A stretch of 44,458 nucleotides of DNA from SAR86 cluster bacterium (GTDB taxonomy: Bacteria > Pseudomonadota > Gammaproteobacteria > Magnimaribacterales > D2472), in contig SHBF01000004.1 in NCBI GenBank assembly GCA_004212975.1, positions 1 to 44,458 of the forward strand, read 5' to 3'. Positions 1 through 8,627 of the stretch are shown one piece after another. The position numbers and the translations under genes were made by a program. The notes under the pieces were generated by a model that was not told the origin of the DNA, did not search any database, and saw only the letters and a program-made list of their open reading frames with translations. Positions within the stretch are counted from its first letter, which is position 1. Every line of letters begins with the position of its first letter.

Positions 1-1076
1 ATTCAGTCGGCATGATTAATTTATCTCATTTTCCCATCATGGATATTAAAGGTCCAGATGCCGAACGTATGTTGGAATACTTATCAGTTGCAAAAGTTGG
101 TGGCAACACTCCAGAAGGCAAAGTTATTTATACTAACTTTTTAGATGAAGATGGTGGTGTCCATGCAGATCTTACTATCTCTCGCCTTGGCAATGACAGT
201 TATAGAGTTGTAACTGGTGGTGCTGACGGGAATCGTGACTGGGTTACCTTACGTAATTACAGAGATGATAATGGATTAAATGCGGATATAAATATTAGAA
301 CTCATGACATAGCAACATTAGGATTGTGGGGACCTAAAGCTGTTGAAGCCCTGGGTAATTTTATAGATCCTAACGAAATTGATATTAAGAACTTTCCATT
401 TGTGTCAGCAAAAAACCTCACCTTAAATCTTTCAGGCGGGAAAAAAGTTCATGTATGGGCAGTCAGAATTTCATATGTTGGTGAAAGTGGATGGGAGATT
501 TATTTTAATAATAATAAAGATGATGGTTTAGCTTTGTACGATTCCTTGTTAGAAGTTGGGGTTGTGCCTGTTGGAATTGAAACATATGCAAATAGTAGAC
601 GTCTCGAAAAAAGCTTTAGACTTCAAGGTGCTGACCTTGAGACAGAATATACTGCTATTGAGGCAGCAATTCAAAGACCCTTAGTAAAAGAAGCTGATTT
701 TCATGGTAAAGCAGCACATCTGGCTCAGAGAGAAGAAGATCCCTGTGCAATATTATGTACCATGACATTAGACGATCTTAATGTATCTGGAAAGACAAGA
801 TATCCAGTTGGCATCGCACCAATTATTGATCCTGCAACAGGTGAGGTACCAATAGATTGTAAAGGTAGAAGAGCATATACAACTGGTATGTCTTATTGTC
901 CTTCTCTTAAGAAATTTGTGGTTATGGGTTATTTACCAAAAGAAATTGCTATTCAAGGCAAGTCACTCTTAATCGAGTACTTTAATGAAGATGGTGATGG
1001 TTTATATCCTATTACTGTTCAAATAGTTGGCAAAGGATCTCTTTATGACCCTGGAAATGAAAGAGTTCGCGCTTAA
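1..1076 (+). CDS. Folate-binding GcvT/aminomethyltransferase-like C-terminal region, resembling dimethylglycine/sarcosine dehydrogenase family; 5'-truncated by the window edge
   Basis: Frame is open upstream of the ATG at 12 (codons tca gtc ggc), giving ...SVGMINLSHFPIMDIKGPDAERMLEYL; GESGWEIYF and the late YDPGNERVRA fit a GcvT fold. Confidence 0.75.
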   Translation, partial: SVGMINLSHFPIMDIKGPDAERMLEYLSVAKVGGNTPEGKVIYTNFLDEDGGVHADLTISRLGNDSYRVVTGGADGNRDWVTLRNYRDDNGLNADINIRTHDIATLGLWGPKAVEALGNFIDPNEIDIKNFPFVSAKNLTLNLSGGKKVHVWAVRISYVGESGWEIYFNNNKDDGLALYDSLLEVGVVPVGIETYANSRRLEKSFRLQGADLETEYTAIEAAIQRPLVKEADFHGKAAHLAQREEDPCAILCTMTLDDLNVSGKTRYPVGIAPIIDPATGEVPIDCKGRRAYTTGMSYCPSLKKFVVMGYLPKEIAIQGKSLLIEYFNEDGDGLYPITVQIVGKGSLYDPGNERVRA

Positions 1077-1134
1077 CTAATTAGACATAATGACAACGGT
1101 TGTAAACTTGCCTATAATCCAATGTCCAATTTAA

Positions 1135-1210
1135 GCCCAGATAGCTCAGTTGGTAGAGCAAAGGACTGAAAATCCTTGTGTCGGTGGTTCGATCCCACCT
1201 CTGGGCACCA
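1135..1210 (+). tRNA. tRNA-Phe (anticodon GAA), CCA encoded
   Basis: GCCCAGA...TCTGGGC acceptor stem, AAGGA-CTGAAAA-TCCTT anticodon arm, GGTTCGATCC T-loop, terminal ACCA; 76 nt. Confidence 0.97.
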
Positions 1211-1211
1211 T

Positions 1212-1248
1212 TTAATTTATGTTTTACTACCTAATAGACATAAATTAA
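1212..1248. repeat. Perfect 11-bp inverted repeat just 3' of tRNA-Phe (TTAATTTATGT ... ACATAAATTAA, 15-nt loop)
   Basis: Arms at 1212-1222 and 1238-1248 are exact reverse complements. Confidence 0.85.
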
Positions 1249-1252
1249 GACA

Positions 1253-1555
1253 TTATCTCCAAAAATCAGTAGAGTATTCTATTTCATATTCGTCACATAA
1301 TTCTCTTAAATCTTTTACAGTAAACCTATCTTCAAAAGTAAAACCCTTCCAAAAAGAACAAAGAACAAATTTTGCAACATCCTTTTGATGAATCATCATA
1401 AAGTATTCATACTCATCAGTTCCCCAAAATTCTTTAACGCCATCTCCAAGATCATGTTCACAAAAATGTAAATTGCCTTGATCATCCCAGTCACAGTGAA
1501 CGTTATGATTAATTTTTCCATTAGGATTATTTATTTCGCATTTAAATACCTGCAT
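1253..1555 (-). CDS. Hypothetical protein (ORF extends to 1582; start MQVFKCEI preferred)
   Basis: Continuous ORF in an otherwise unassigned stretch; no recognised family. Confidence 0.5.
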   Translation of the reverse strand: MQVFKCEINNPNGKINHNVHCDWDDQGNLHFCEHDLGDGVKEFWGTDEYEYFMMIHQKDVAKFVLCSFWKGFTFEDRFTVKDLRELCDEYEIEYSTDFWR

Positions 1556-1729
1556 ATTTTTCTCCATAAAAAATGCACCCAAAATTAGGTGAATTAAAGT
1601 CTGTATTGGAATCTGAAATAAGGAGTCTATTTCTTTCTTTACAATTACTTATATGGGGATTTTACTAAGAATTTCAATCTAAAGATTGCTCTCATTTTTA
1701 TGTATCTCAAAGAAGGTTACAATACTTAA

Positions 1730-2707
1730 ATGATATCAAAACATCAAACACCAACAAGATCTGGATTTCACTCTAAAACAAACGCTAACGAAATAACAAA
1801 TGGAATTGATCTTAATGAAAAAATTGCTATTGTCACTGGTGGCTATTCAGGCATTGGCCTCGAAACTACAAGAGAATTAGTTGCTACAGGAGCAAAGGTC
1901 ATCATTCCTGCAAAAAGAACAGAAGTAGCCGTTCAAAATCTAGAAGGTATAGTTTCAAAAGAAAATATTGTTGAAATGGATCTAGGAAATTTAAATTCTG
2001 TAAAGAAATTTACAGAGGATTTTAAAGAAAGTTTTGGGAAATTAGATCTATTGATTAACAATGCGGGAATTATGGCTTGTCCTGAAACTAGAATAGGAAA
2101 TGGGTGGGAGAGTCAATTTGCAGTAAATCACATTGGTCATTTTTTACTAACAAAAGAGTTAATGGACTCTATGGCTGAAAATGATAATGCTAAATTTGTT
2201 AGTCTTTCATCTTCAGCACACTCTCTTACTGGAATACTTTGGGATGATATTCACTTTCAAAATAACCCTTATGACAAGTGGATGGCATATGGTCAATCTA
2301 AAACAGCATCTTCATTAATTGCTATCGAATTTCATAGAAGAATGGTAGATAAAGGTGTCTCTGGATTTTCCGTGCACCCAGGTGGCATTCTTACACCTCT
2401 GCAACGGCACCTTCAAAAAGAAGAAATGGTGGCTCTGGGTTGGATGGACCAGAATGGATCACCTTCAGAGATGGCAAAAAATTTCTTTAAAACGACTAGT
2501 CAAGGTGCATCAACTACTCTCTGGTGTGCAACCAGCTCAAGCCTAAGTGGAATAGGTGGAGTATTTTGTGAAGACTGTGATATTGCAAAAAGAAAGAATG
2601 AAGTAGATGATTCACTTCAGAGATATTTTGGTGTTGCCGATTGGGCTGTTGATACTGAAGAGGCATCAAAATTATGGGATGTGACTGAAAAAATGCTTGC
2701 ATCGTGA
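1730..2707 (+). CDS. Short-chain dehydrogenase/reductase (retinol dehydrogenase/WWOX-like SDR)
   Basis: TGGYSGIGLE cofactor motif, NNAG, YGQSK (YxxxK) motif. Confidence 0.9.
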   Translation: MISKHQTPTRSGFHSKTNANEITNGIDLNEKIAIVTGGYSGIGLETTRELVATGAKVIIPAKRTEVAVQNLEGIVSKENIVEMDLGNLNSVKKFTEDFKESFGKLDLLINNAGIMACPETRIGNGWESQFAVNHIGHFLLTKELMDSMAENDNAKFVSLSSSAHSLTGILWDDIHFQNNPYDKWMAYGQSKTASSLIAIEFHRRMVDKGVSGFSVHPGGILTPLQRHLQKEEMVALGWMDQNGSPSEMAKNFFKTTSQGASTTLWCATSSSLSGIGGVFCEDCDIAKRKNEVDDSLQRYFGVADWAVDTEEASKLWDVTEKMLAS

Positions 2708-3666
2708 GTCAAGTAAACACACTTTATGAAGATATTGAGCCTTATTCAACAGGATACTTAGAGGTTGATGAACACAAGATTTACTATGAGGAGTGTGGGA
2801 ATCCAAATGGGAAGCCTGCTGTCTTTCTTCATGGGGGTCCAGGTGGCGGTGGCAGTACAAAAGTAAGAGGATTTTTTAATCCAGAATTATTTAGAATTGT
2901 GGTATTTGATCAACGAGGTTGTGGAAGAAGCCAGCCTCATGCATGTCTAAAAAAAAATACGACTTGGGATCTGGTTGAGGATATTGAAATTCTAAAAGAA
3001 AAGCTCAAGATCAAAAAATGGCTTGTTTTTGGGGGCTCTTGGGGGAGTACACTCTCATTAGCTTATGCTCAAACATATCCAAATTCTGTTTCTGAGCTGG
3101 TTCTAAGAGGAATATTTATGTTAAGAGATAAGGAACTAAAATGGTTTTATCAAGATGGTGCTAGCAGAATATTTCCTGAGGCTTGGGAGGGATTCTTAAA
3201 ACCAATTAAACAAGAAAATAGACATAATTTAATGGATGCTTACTACAAAATTTTTACTAGTGATGATGACGAAAAAAAAATGGAGGCAGCTGTGGCATGG
3301 TCTAAATGGGAAGGATCTGTAAGTACACTTAGTCATAAAGCTGACATGATTTCATCATATTCTGAGTCTAAATTTGCTTTAGCCTTTGCCCTTATTGAAA
3401 ATCATTATTTTGTTAACAAAGGTTTTCTTAATACTGAAGATCAATTAATTGCATCAGATTCGATTGATAAAATTCGTCATATACCTGCAAAAATAATTCA
3501 AGGTAGATATGATATTGTCTGTCCGATGGAAACAGCATGGGAACTTAAAAAAAATTGGCCTGAAGCAGAATTAATAGTTGCGCCCTTTTCAGGACATAGT
3601 GCATTTGAAAAAGAAATTACTCATGAACTTGTTAGGGCAACTGAGGAATTTGCAAAAAATGATTAA
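2704..3666 (+). CDS. pip: Prolyl aminopeptidase (proline iminopeptidase), alpha/beta hydrolase; GTG start
   Basis: HGGPGGG, DQRGCGRSQPH and GGSWGSTLSLAYAQTYP motifs; GTGA overlap with upstream SDR stop. Confidence 0.93.
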   Translation: MSQVNTLYEDIEPYSTGYLEVDEHKIYYEECGNPNGKPAVFLHGGPGGGGSTKVRGFFNPELFRIVVFDQRGCGRSQPHACLKKNTTWDLVEDIEILKEKLKIKKWLVFGGSWGSTLSLAYAQTYPNSVSELVLRGIFMLRDKELKWFYQDGASRIFPEAWEGFLKPIKQENRHNLMDAYYKIFTSDDDEKKMEAAVAWSKWEGSVSTLSHKADMISSYSESKFALAFALIENHYFVNKGFLNTEDQLIASDSIDKIRHIPAKIIQGRYDIVCPMETAWELKKNWPEAELIVAPFSGHSAFEKEITHELVRATEEFAKND

Positions 3667-4153
3667 CATTAGTTTCATTGGTATGGCGGCTTGTGGTAAA
3701 TCTACAATCGGAGAAGCTGTTGCTAATAAAATAGGTGTCAGCTTTGTTGATACCGATTTGCTTATTGAGCAAAGACATAAGGCCACACTTGAAGAAATCA
3801 AAAATAGATATGATTACAAATTTGTAAGAGATGAAGAGGAAAAAGTAATACTTGGTCTAACCTCATCTAATAGAATCATCTCCACAGGAGGAAGTGCTGT
3901 CTATTCAGCAAAATCAATGCAGCATCTTAAAAAGTTTTCTAAAGTCATATACATAAATACTCCTCTTGAGATAATTATGGAAAGAATTGACATTAATCAA
4001 AAAAGAGGTCTTGCTGTGCCAGAAGGAATGTCAATTCCTCAGATCTATTCTGAAAGAGAGCCTATGTATCAAAAATACTGCGAGATAATCTTGGATGGAT
4101 CAAAAACTATAAATCAGCTTGTTGATGAAACCATTAAACAATTACATGAGTAA
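3659..4153 (+). CDS. Shikimate kinase-like P-loop kinase
   Basis: Walker A GMAACGKST, FVDTD, STGGSAVYS, RGLAVPEG lid-like segment; ATG at 3659 preferred over ORF-track start 3578. Confidence 0.75.
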   Translation: MINISFIGMAACGKSTIGEAVANKIGVSFVDTDLLIEQRHKATLEEIKNRYDYKFVRDEEEKVILGLTSSNRIISTGGSAVYSAKSMQHLKKFSKVIYINTPLEIIMERIDINQKRGLAVPEGMSIPQIYSEREPMYQKYCEIILDGSKTINQLVDETIKQLHE

Positions 4154-4817
4154 AAAAATTTTAATTGTTGGAGCTTCTGGTTTAGTTGGCGGGGAAATAC
4201 TTGAAAAATTAAAAACAACCAACAATGAGTTAATTTTACTCAGCAGAAAAAAGGTTTTATGTGAAAACAATGTTAATCAAATAGTTATTGATTTTGAGGA
4301 CATTGATTCTTTGGATACAAATCTCAATATCGATGAAGTTTATATAGCAATTGGGCATAAGTTAAGCCTTTCTGAGCTTGTTTATATAACAAAAAATAAT
4401 AGAAAAAGTTTTGTTAATGTAGATTATAACTACATTAAAAAAGTTGCTGAATTTGCTAAAAACTGTGGAGCTAGTTCAATTGGTTTGATATCTGCAATTG
4501 GAGCAAATACTAAATCACTTAATACATACTTAAAAGTTAAAGGTAATGTTGAGCAAGAAATTAAATTAGTTGGATATAAAAAAATTATTATTGCTCATCC
4601 AAGTCATTTGTTAGGAAAGCGTGCTGGAGAAGATATTCCTATGACTGTAAAAGTATTTGAACAAATAACAAACTTATTTGGCCTACTAATGATTGGGCCA
4701 TTACAAAAATTTAGAAATGTAGAGGCAAAAAAAGTGGCTAAAGCAATCATTTCCAAAATGGATTCAGTTGAAGAAGGTATTCACTATATAGATTATAAAT
4801 ATTTCAAAAATTTTTAA
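4146..4817 (+). CDS. NAD(P)-binding Rossmann-fold protein (HTATIP2/NmrA-like)
   Basis: ILIVGASGLVGGEIL N-terminal dinucleotide-binding motif; IAHPSHLLGKRAGE; start at 4146 preferred. Confidence 0.75.
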   Translation: MSKKILIVGASGLVGGEILEKLKTTNNELILLSRKKVLCENNVNQIVIDFEDIDSLDTNLNIDEVYIAIGHKLSLSELVYITKNNRKSFVNVDYNYIKKVAEFAKNCGASSIGLISAIGANTKSLNTYLKVKGNVEQEIKLVGYKKIIIAHPSHLLGKRAGEDIPMTVKVFEQITNLFGLLMIGPLQKFRNVEAKKVAKAIISKMDSVEEGIHYIDYKYFKNF

Positions 4818-5076
4818 TCCTCTTGTTTTTAGTTTTAATTATTTTCTTTATGCCATTACATGCATTAAGAAGCCAAAATGCATTTGCAAATACAAAATAG
4901 TATAAACCTAGATATAGTTGGACAATTATTGCGAAAAAACTACCAGCAATAACAGCAAAAAGCCCTACCATTCTTTTTTTGGCTTTTTTTGAAACAACAA
5001 GGGGTGCGGCTATCACAGTACCGAAAAAAACACTCAATAATTGAATTAAATCAAGCATATTCATACTAATAAACAC
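4804..5076 (-). CDS. Small hydrophobic membrane protein, unknown function (start uncertain: GTG at 5076 or an internal ATG)
   Basis: 90-aa ORF with hydrophobic segments, overlaps the convergent neighbour by 14 nt. Confidence 0.55.
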   Translation of the reverse strand: MFISMNMLDLIQLLSVFFGTVIAAPLVVSKKAKKRMVGLFAVIAGSFFAIIVQLYLGLYYFVFANAFWLLNACNGIKKIIKTKNKRIKNF

Positions 5077-5103
5077 TCAGAATATGCTTATTAGTATGAA
5101 TAT
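5057..5103. repeat. Perfect 16-bp inverted repeat (ATATTCATACTAATAA / TTATTAGTATGAATAT, 15-nt loop) in a divergent gene region
   Basis: Arms 5057-5072 and 5088-5103 are exact reverse complements. Confidence 0.92.
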
Positions 5104-5206
5104 TGGCGAGTATTATGAATACTTAAAATTAAAAGTAAAGATATTTTTGGTAAATTTGGAAAAAAAATGTAATCTAATACATGTTAACAAATATAAGGTG
5201 ATTATT

Positions 5207-5578
5207 ATGAAAAATTTTACAATTATATTAAGTTTTTTTCTTTGCTTTACGCTTGTCGCAGACGATCATATGGACAAGAAAGAAACTATGAAGGATAAAT
5301 TTATGAACAATCCAAACTATCTTATGGATTTTAAAGAATGCAAAGAAATGAAAGATGGAGTCTTTGGATTACTCTCTTTAGGCGACTCAGTTTGGAAAGA
5401 AATTGAACTCAATCCTGAGAACGAAGAAAAATGGCTTGAGGTTAGTGTTTTGGCAGATATGGCAGCCAACTATTCAACTATTTATAATGTTTGGTGCAAG
5501 GACATGATTAATCATAGAATGAAAATGAGAATGATGTCTGAAAAAAAGAAAGGTAAAAAAGAAAAAGAAGATAATTAA
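5207..5578 (+). CDS. Hypothetical secreted/periplasmic protein with charged C-terminus
   Basis: MKNFTIILSFFLCFTLVADDH signal-peptide-like start at 5207 (ORF open from 5084); Lys/Glu-rich C-terminus. Confidence 0.6.
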   Translation: MKNFTIILSFFLCFTLVADDHMDKKETMKDKFMNNPNYLMDFKECKEMKDGVFGLLSLGDSVWKEIELNPENEEKWLEVSVLADMAANYSTIYNVWCKDMINHRMKMRMMSEKKKGKKEKEDN

Positions 5579-5799
5579 AATTTTCCTCTTTGAAACCTCA
5601 TTCTTATTGCGTAAACTCTTATCAAAGCTACAACGGTAATAATTAGCTGAACGAAAATTGATATTTTTATGGGATCTGCCCATTGCCAATTATCAATTGT
5701 TAACCATAAAAGATATGTTTGTAATGGAAAATTAATTACAGCGCCCATTAGTACTACAATAACTGCTTCTCTTAAAGCAACTTTTTCTGTTTTATTCAT
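5575..5799 (-). CDS. Small two-helix membrane protein, unknown
   Basis: 74-aa ORF with two hydrophobic segments; 4-nt overlap with convergent CDS. Confidence 0.55.
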   Translation of the reverse strand: MNKTEKVALREAVIVVLMGAVINFPLQTYLLWLTIDNWQWADPIKISIFVQLIITVVALIRVYAIRMRFQRGKF

Positions 5800-5807
5800 A
5801 TTTCTTC

Positions 5808-6134
5808 CTATTTAATTTTGACACCAGTCCCATAAGCTAAAATTTCTGCTGCTCCACTAGCTACAGTTGATGTTTGGAATCTAAATCCTAGTACTGCATT
5901 GGCACCTTTGGATTTTGCATCTTCTATCATTCTTGCATAAGCCTGCTCTCTTGAAGTCTGTAAAAGTTTAGAATAGCCAACAAGCTCTCCTCCAACTATA
6001 TTTTTAAGATTTGCTAGAAAGTCTGAGCCAACGTTTCTTGCTCTTACAGTACTTCCTTGAACAAGACCAATATGTTTTTCAATCTCAGCACCGTCTATAT
6101 CATATGTAGTTACTACTATAAAATCTTCATCCAT
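5808..6134 (-). CDS. YbjQ/UPF0145 family protein
   Basis: GEL.GYSKLLQTSREQAYARMIEDAKSKGANAVLGFRFQTS is characteristic of the family. Confidence 0.9.
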   Translation of the reverse strand: MDEDFIVVTTYDIDGAEIEKHIGLVQGSTVRARNVGSDFLANLKNIVGGELVGYSKLLQTSREQAYARMIEDAKSKGANAVLGFRFQTSTVASGAAEILAYGTGVKIK

Positions 6135-6170
6135 GACTTTTTCCTAATAATGGTTTAAGTTATAAATATA

Positions 6171-6503
6171 ATGCAAGAACTAGTAGAAGCAAAGTTTTCA
6201 ATTGGAAATGTTGTAAAACATAAATTTCTTAATTTTCGTGGTGTTATTTTTGATCTAGACCCTTCTTTTAATAACACCGAAGAATGGTATAACTCGATTC
6301 CAAAAGACTTCAGACCAAAAAAAGACCAACCTTTTTATCATGTTTTTGCTGAGAATGAAGAAATATTTTATATCGCTTATGTCTCAGAGCAGAATCTAAT
6401 TAATGATGTTGAAAGTGGCCCTGCAAATCATCCTGACATTAAGAAAATTTTTTCACACTTTGATGGAAATTCTTACATTCCGCATGATTTAGCAACAAAC
6501 TAA
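6171..6503 (+). CDS. hspQ: Heat shock protein HspQ (hemimethylated-DNA-binding/YccV-like)
   Basis: FSIGNVVKHKFLNFRGVIFDLDP...PFYHVFAE...YVSEQNL pattern. Confidence 0.93.
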   Translation: MQELVEAKFSIGNVVKHKFLNFRGVIFDLDPSFNNTEEWYNSIPKDFRPKKDQPFYHVFAENEEIFYIAYVSEQNLINDVESGPANHPDIKKIFSHFDGNSYIPHDLATN

Positions 6504-7711
6504 ACATCGATTTCAAAATGAGCAACTTCTACAGAGGTTATAAAAACATTCATAGCATCAGCTAGCTCTTCTTTACTTACATATGTAGGAGCTAACCTAA
6601 TAACGCTATCATTAGGATCATAATTTTTTGGGAAAGTAGAACCAGCAGGAGTTATTAATACGCCAAGATCTTTGCATAATTTTACAACCTTGGACGCGAT
6701 AGGTTTTGAGGTGGAATATGTTATAAAGTATCCTCCGGTTGGTTTAGAAAATGACCCACATTCCTCCGGAAGTTTTTTTAAATGCTCATATGCCAACTCA
6801 AACTTTGGCCTTACTAATTCAGCATGTTTTTTCATATGGGACTTGATATTTCCAACATTCTTGAAAAACTCGACATGTCTTTTTTGATTTAATTTATCAG
6901 GACATATAATCATTGTTGTTCTAACTTTTTTAATCAAATCTAATGAGTGTCCTGAAGTGGCCATAAACGAAATTCCACCACCACCAAAAGTAACTTTTGA
7001 AAAAGAAGTAGTTACTACGGTTTGATCTTGCACATTAGACTCCTCAACAACTTGCCATAAAGGTTTTTGTTCTGGAGTTGGTAAAAAGTCATGAATCAAA
7101 TATGCATGATCAAAGAGAAATAAAAATTTATTTGAATACTGTGATCCTATTTCAAACATCTTTTTTAAATTCTCATCTGAATAAATTTCTCCAGATGGGT
7201 TTGAATGTTTTGGAACGCATAATATTCCGACATAATCATCTCCAGTTTTTAGAACCTCTTCAAATGCATTTAAATCTATACCATCATCAGTTAAGGGAAT
7301 TGGTATCGCTTCAATTCCAAAATCCTCAAGCATCATAAAATGTCTATCAAATCCTGGCACTGGACATATAAATTTTGGATTTTTTAAATTTTTCCAAGGG
7401 ATTGGTTCTGCAAAAAGGAAATTTGATAGAACTGTTTGATATGTAAGTAAAAGACTGGATTGTTCTCCCGCAAGAATATTCTCAATAGGAGCATTTAAAA
7501 GTTCAGAACCAAGTCTTCTTGCTTCGATTATTCCAAAAGGCTCGCCATAGTTCCTTAGATCTGCGCCATCATCTGATGAAGTAGGAATAGGTATATCAAT
7601 AAGATCATTAGATAGATCTAGTTGATCTTTGTCTGGCTTTCCTCGAGTAATATCAATAGATATTTGCTTTTCTTTCAAGGAATTAAATCTTTCTATAATT
7701 TCTTGGTGCAT
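6500..7711 (-). CDS. PLP-dependent aminotransferase (aspartate aminotransferase type Ic-like, PF12897-type)
   Basis: ITRGKPDKDQLDLSNDL, FDHAYLIHDF, TTSFSKVTFGGGGISFMA (PLP lysine region). Confidence 0.87.
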   Translation of the reverse strand: MHQEIIERFNSLKEKQISIDITRGKPDKDQLDLSNDLIDIPIPTSSDDGADLRNYGEPFGIIEARRLGSELLNAPIENILAGEQSSLLLTYQTVLSNFLFAEPIPWKNLKNPKFICPVPGFDRHFMMLEDFGIEAIPIPLTDDGIDLNAFEEVLKTGDDYVGILCVPKHSNPSGEIYSDENLKKMFEIGSQYSNKFLFLFDHAYLIHDFLPTPEQKPLWQVVEESNVQDQTVVTTSFSKVTFGGGGISFMATSGHSLDLIKKVRTTMIICPDKLNQKRHVEFFKNVGNIKSHMKKHAELVRPKFELAYEHLKKLPEECGSFSKPTGGYFITYSTSKPIASKVVKLCKDLGVLITPAGSTFPKNYDPNDSVIRLAPTYVSKEELADAMNVFITSVEVAHFEIDV

Positions 7712-7739
7712 AATATATGTGTAATTTTATACTAACATC

Positions 7740-8627
7740 ATGATTAATTACTTAATATTTATATCTTTAATTCTCATTTTAGGGGTATTAATTTATCTGA
7801 TCTTTAGTATAAAAAATAAAGAGACCTCAGATATTGGAGAAACTCAATTACTTCAAAACAAACTTAACGAAGTTTCAAATGATATAAATAAGATAGAAAT
7901 TGACTTAGCATCAGTAACTACACCAATCAATGAATTAAATAGGTTCTTAGGAGGAAATGTTACAACTGGAAGGCTTGGCGAATGGAGTCTTGAGTCAATT
8001 GTCCAAGATATAATGCCAAGCGATAGTTATAAGTTTCAGGCTCAAATAAATTCTGAATCATCTGACAGAGTAGATTGTGCAATAACAAGTGCTGAGGGCT
8101 TTGTTATCCCTATTGATTCAAAGTTTTATGCCGGTCAATATCAAAACTATCAATCAGCAGGTAATGATGTAGATAGAAAAAAAGTTTTAAGGGATCTCAG
8201 GACCGCTTTATTGAGAGACGCTGAAGATATTTCTAACAAATATATTTTGCAAAATACTACATCTAATTATGCTGTGCTTTACATAGCCTCAGAAAAGCTA
8301 ATCGATCTTGTAGATTTGATTGATAACTTAAGACAAGAGTGTCTCACAGAAAAAAAGATTCTTATATTAGGGCCAAATACGCTAGCTGCCTTTCTTGATA
8401 CTATAAGAGTTGGACATCATTATTTAAAGTTAAATGAAACTGCTGCGAAAGTTGCCAAAGTTGTGAGCGATGTTCAAAAAGAATTTTCTAATCTTGATTT
8501 AAGCACAGAATCTGTAATAAAAAGATTAGATGGCGCTTTAAATGATGTTCAAAAACTTCAAACTAGGGTAAATGTCCTTGGAAATAAACTAGAAAAAGGC
8601 GCAGAAAGTTTAGACGAAGAGCAATAA
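7740..8627 (+). CDS. rmuC: DNA recombination protein RmuC family
   Basis: N-terminal TM, LGGNVTTGRLGEWSLESIVQDIMP, IPIDSKFYAGQY, ILGPNTLAAFLDTIRVG. Confidence 0.9.
   Translation: MINYLIFISLILILGVLIYLIFSIKNKETSDIGETQLLQNKLNEVSNDINKIEIDLASVTTPINELNRFLGGNVTTGRLGEWSLESIVQDIMPSDSYKFQAQINSESSDRVDCAITSAEGFVIPIDSKFYAGQYQNYQSAGNDVDRKKVLRDLRTALLRDAEDISNKYILQNTTSNYAVLYIASEKLIDLVDLIDNLRQECLTEKKILILGPNTLAAFLDTIRVGHHYLKLNETAAKVAKVVSDVQKEFSNLDLSTESVIKRLDGALNDVQKLQTRVNVLGNKLEKGAESLDEEQ

Noticed and set aside
2355-2860. ORFs 2355-2546 (+), 2514-2702 (-) and 2672-2860 (-)
   Set aside because: Shadow frames inside the SDR and pip genes, with low-complexity composition and no recognisable motif.
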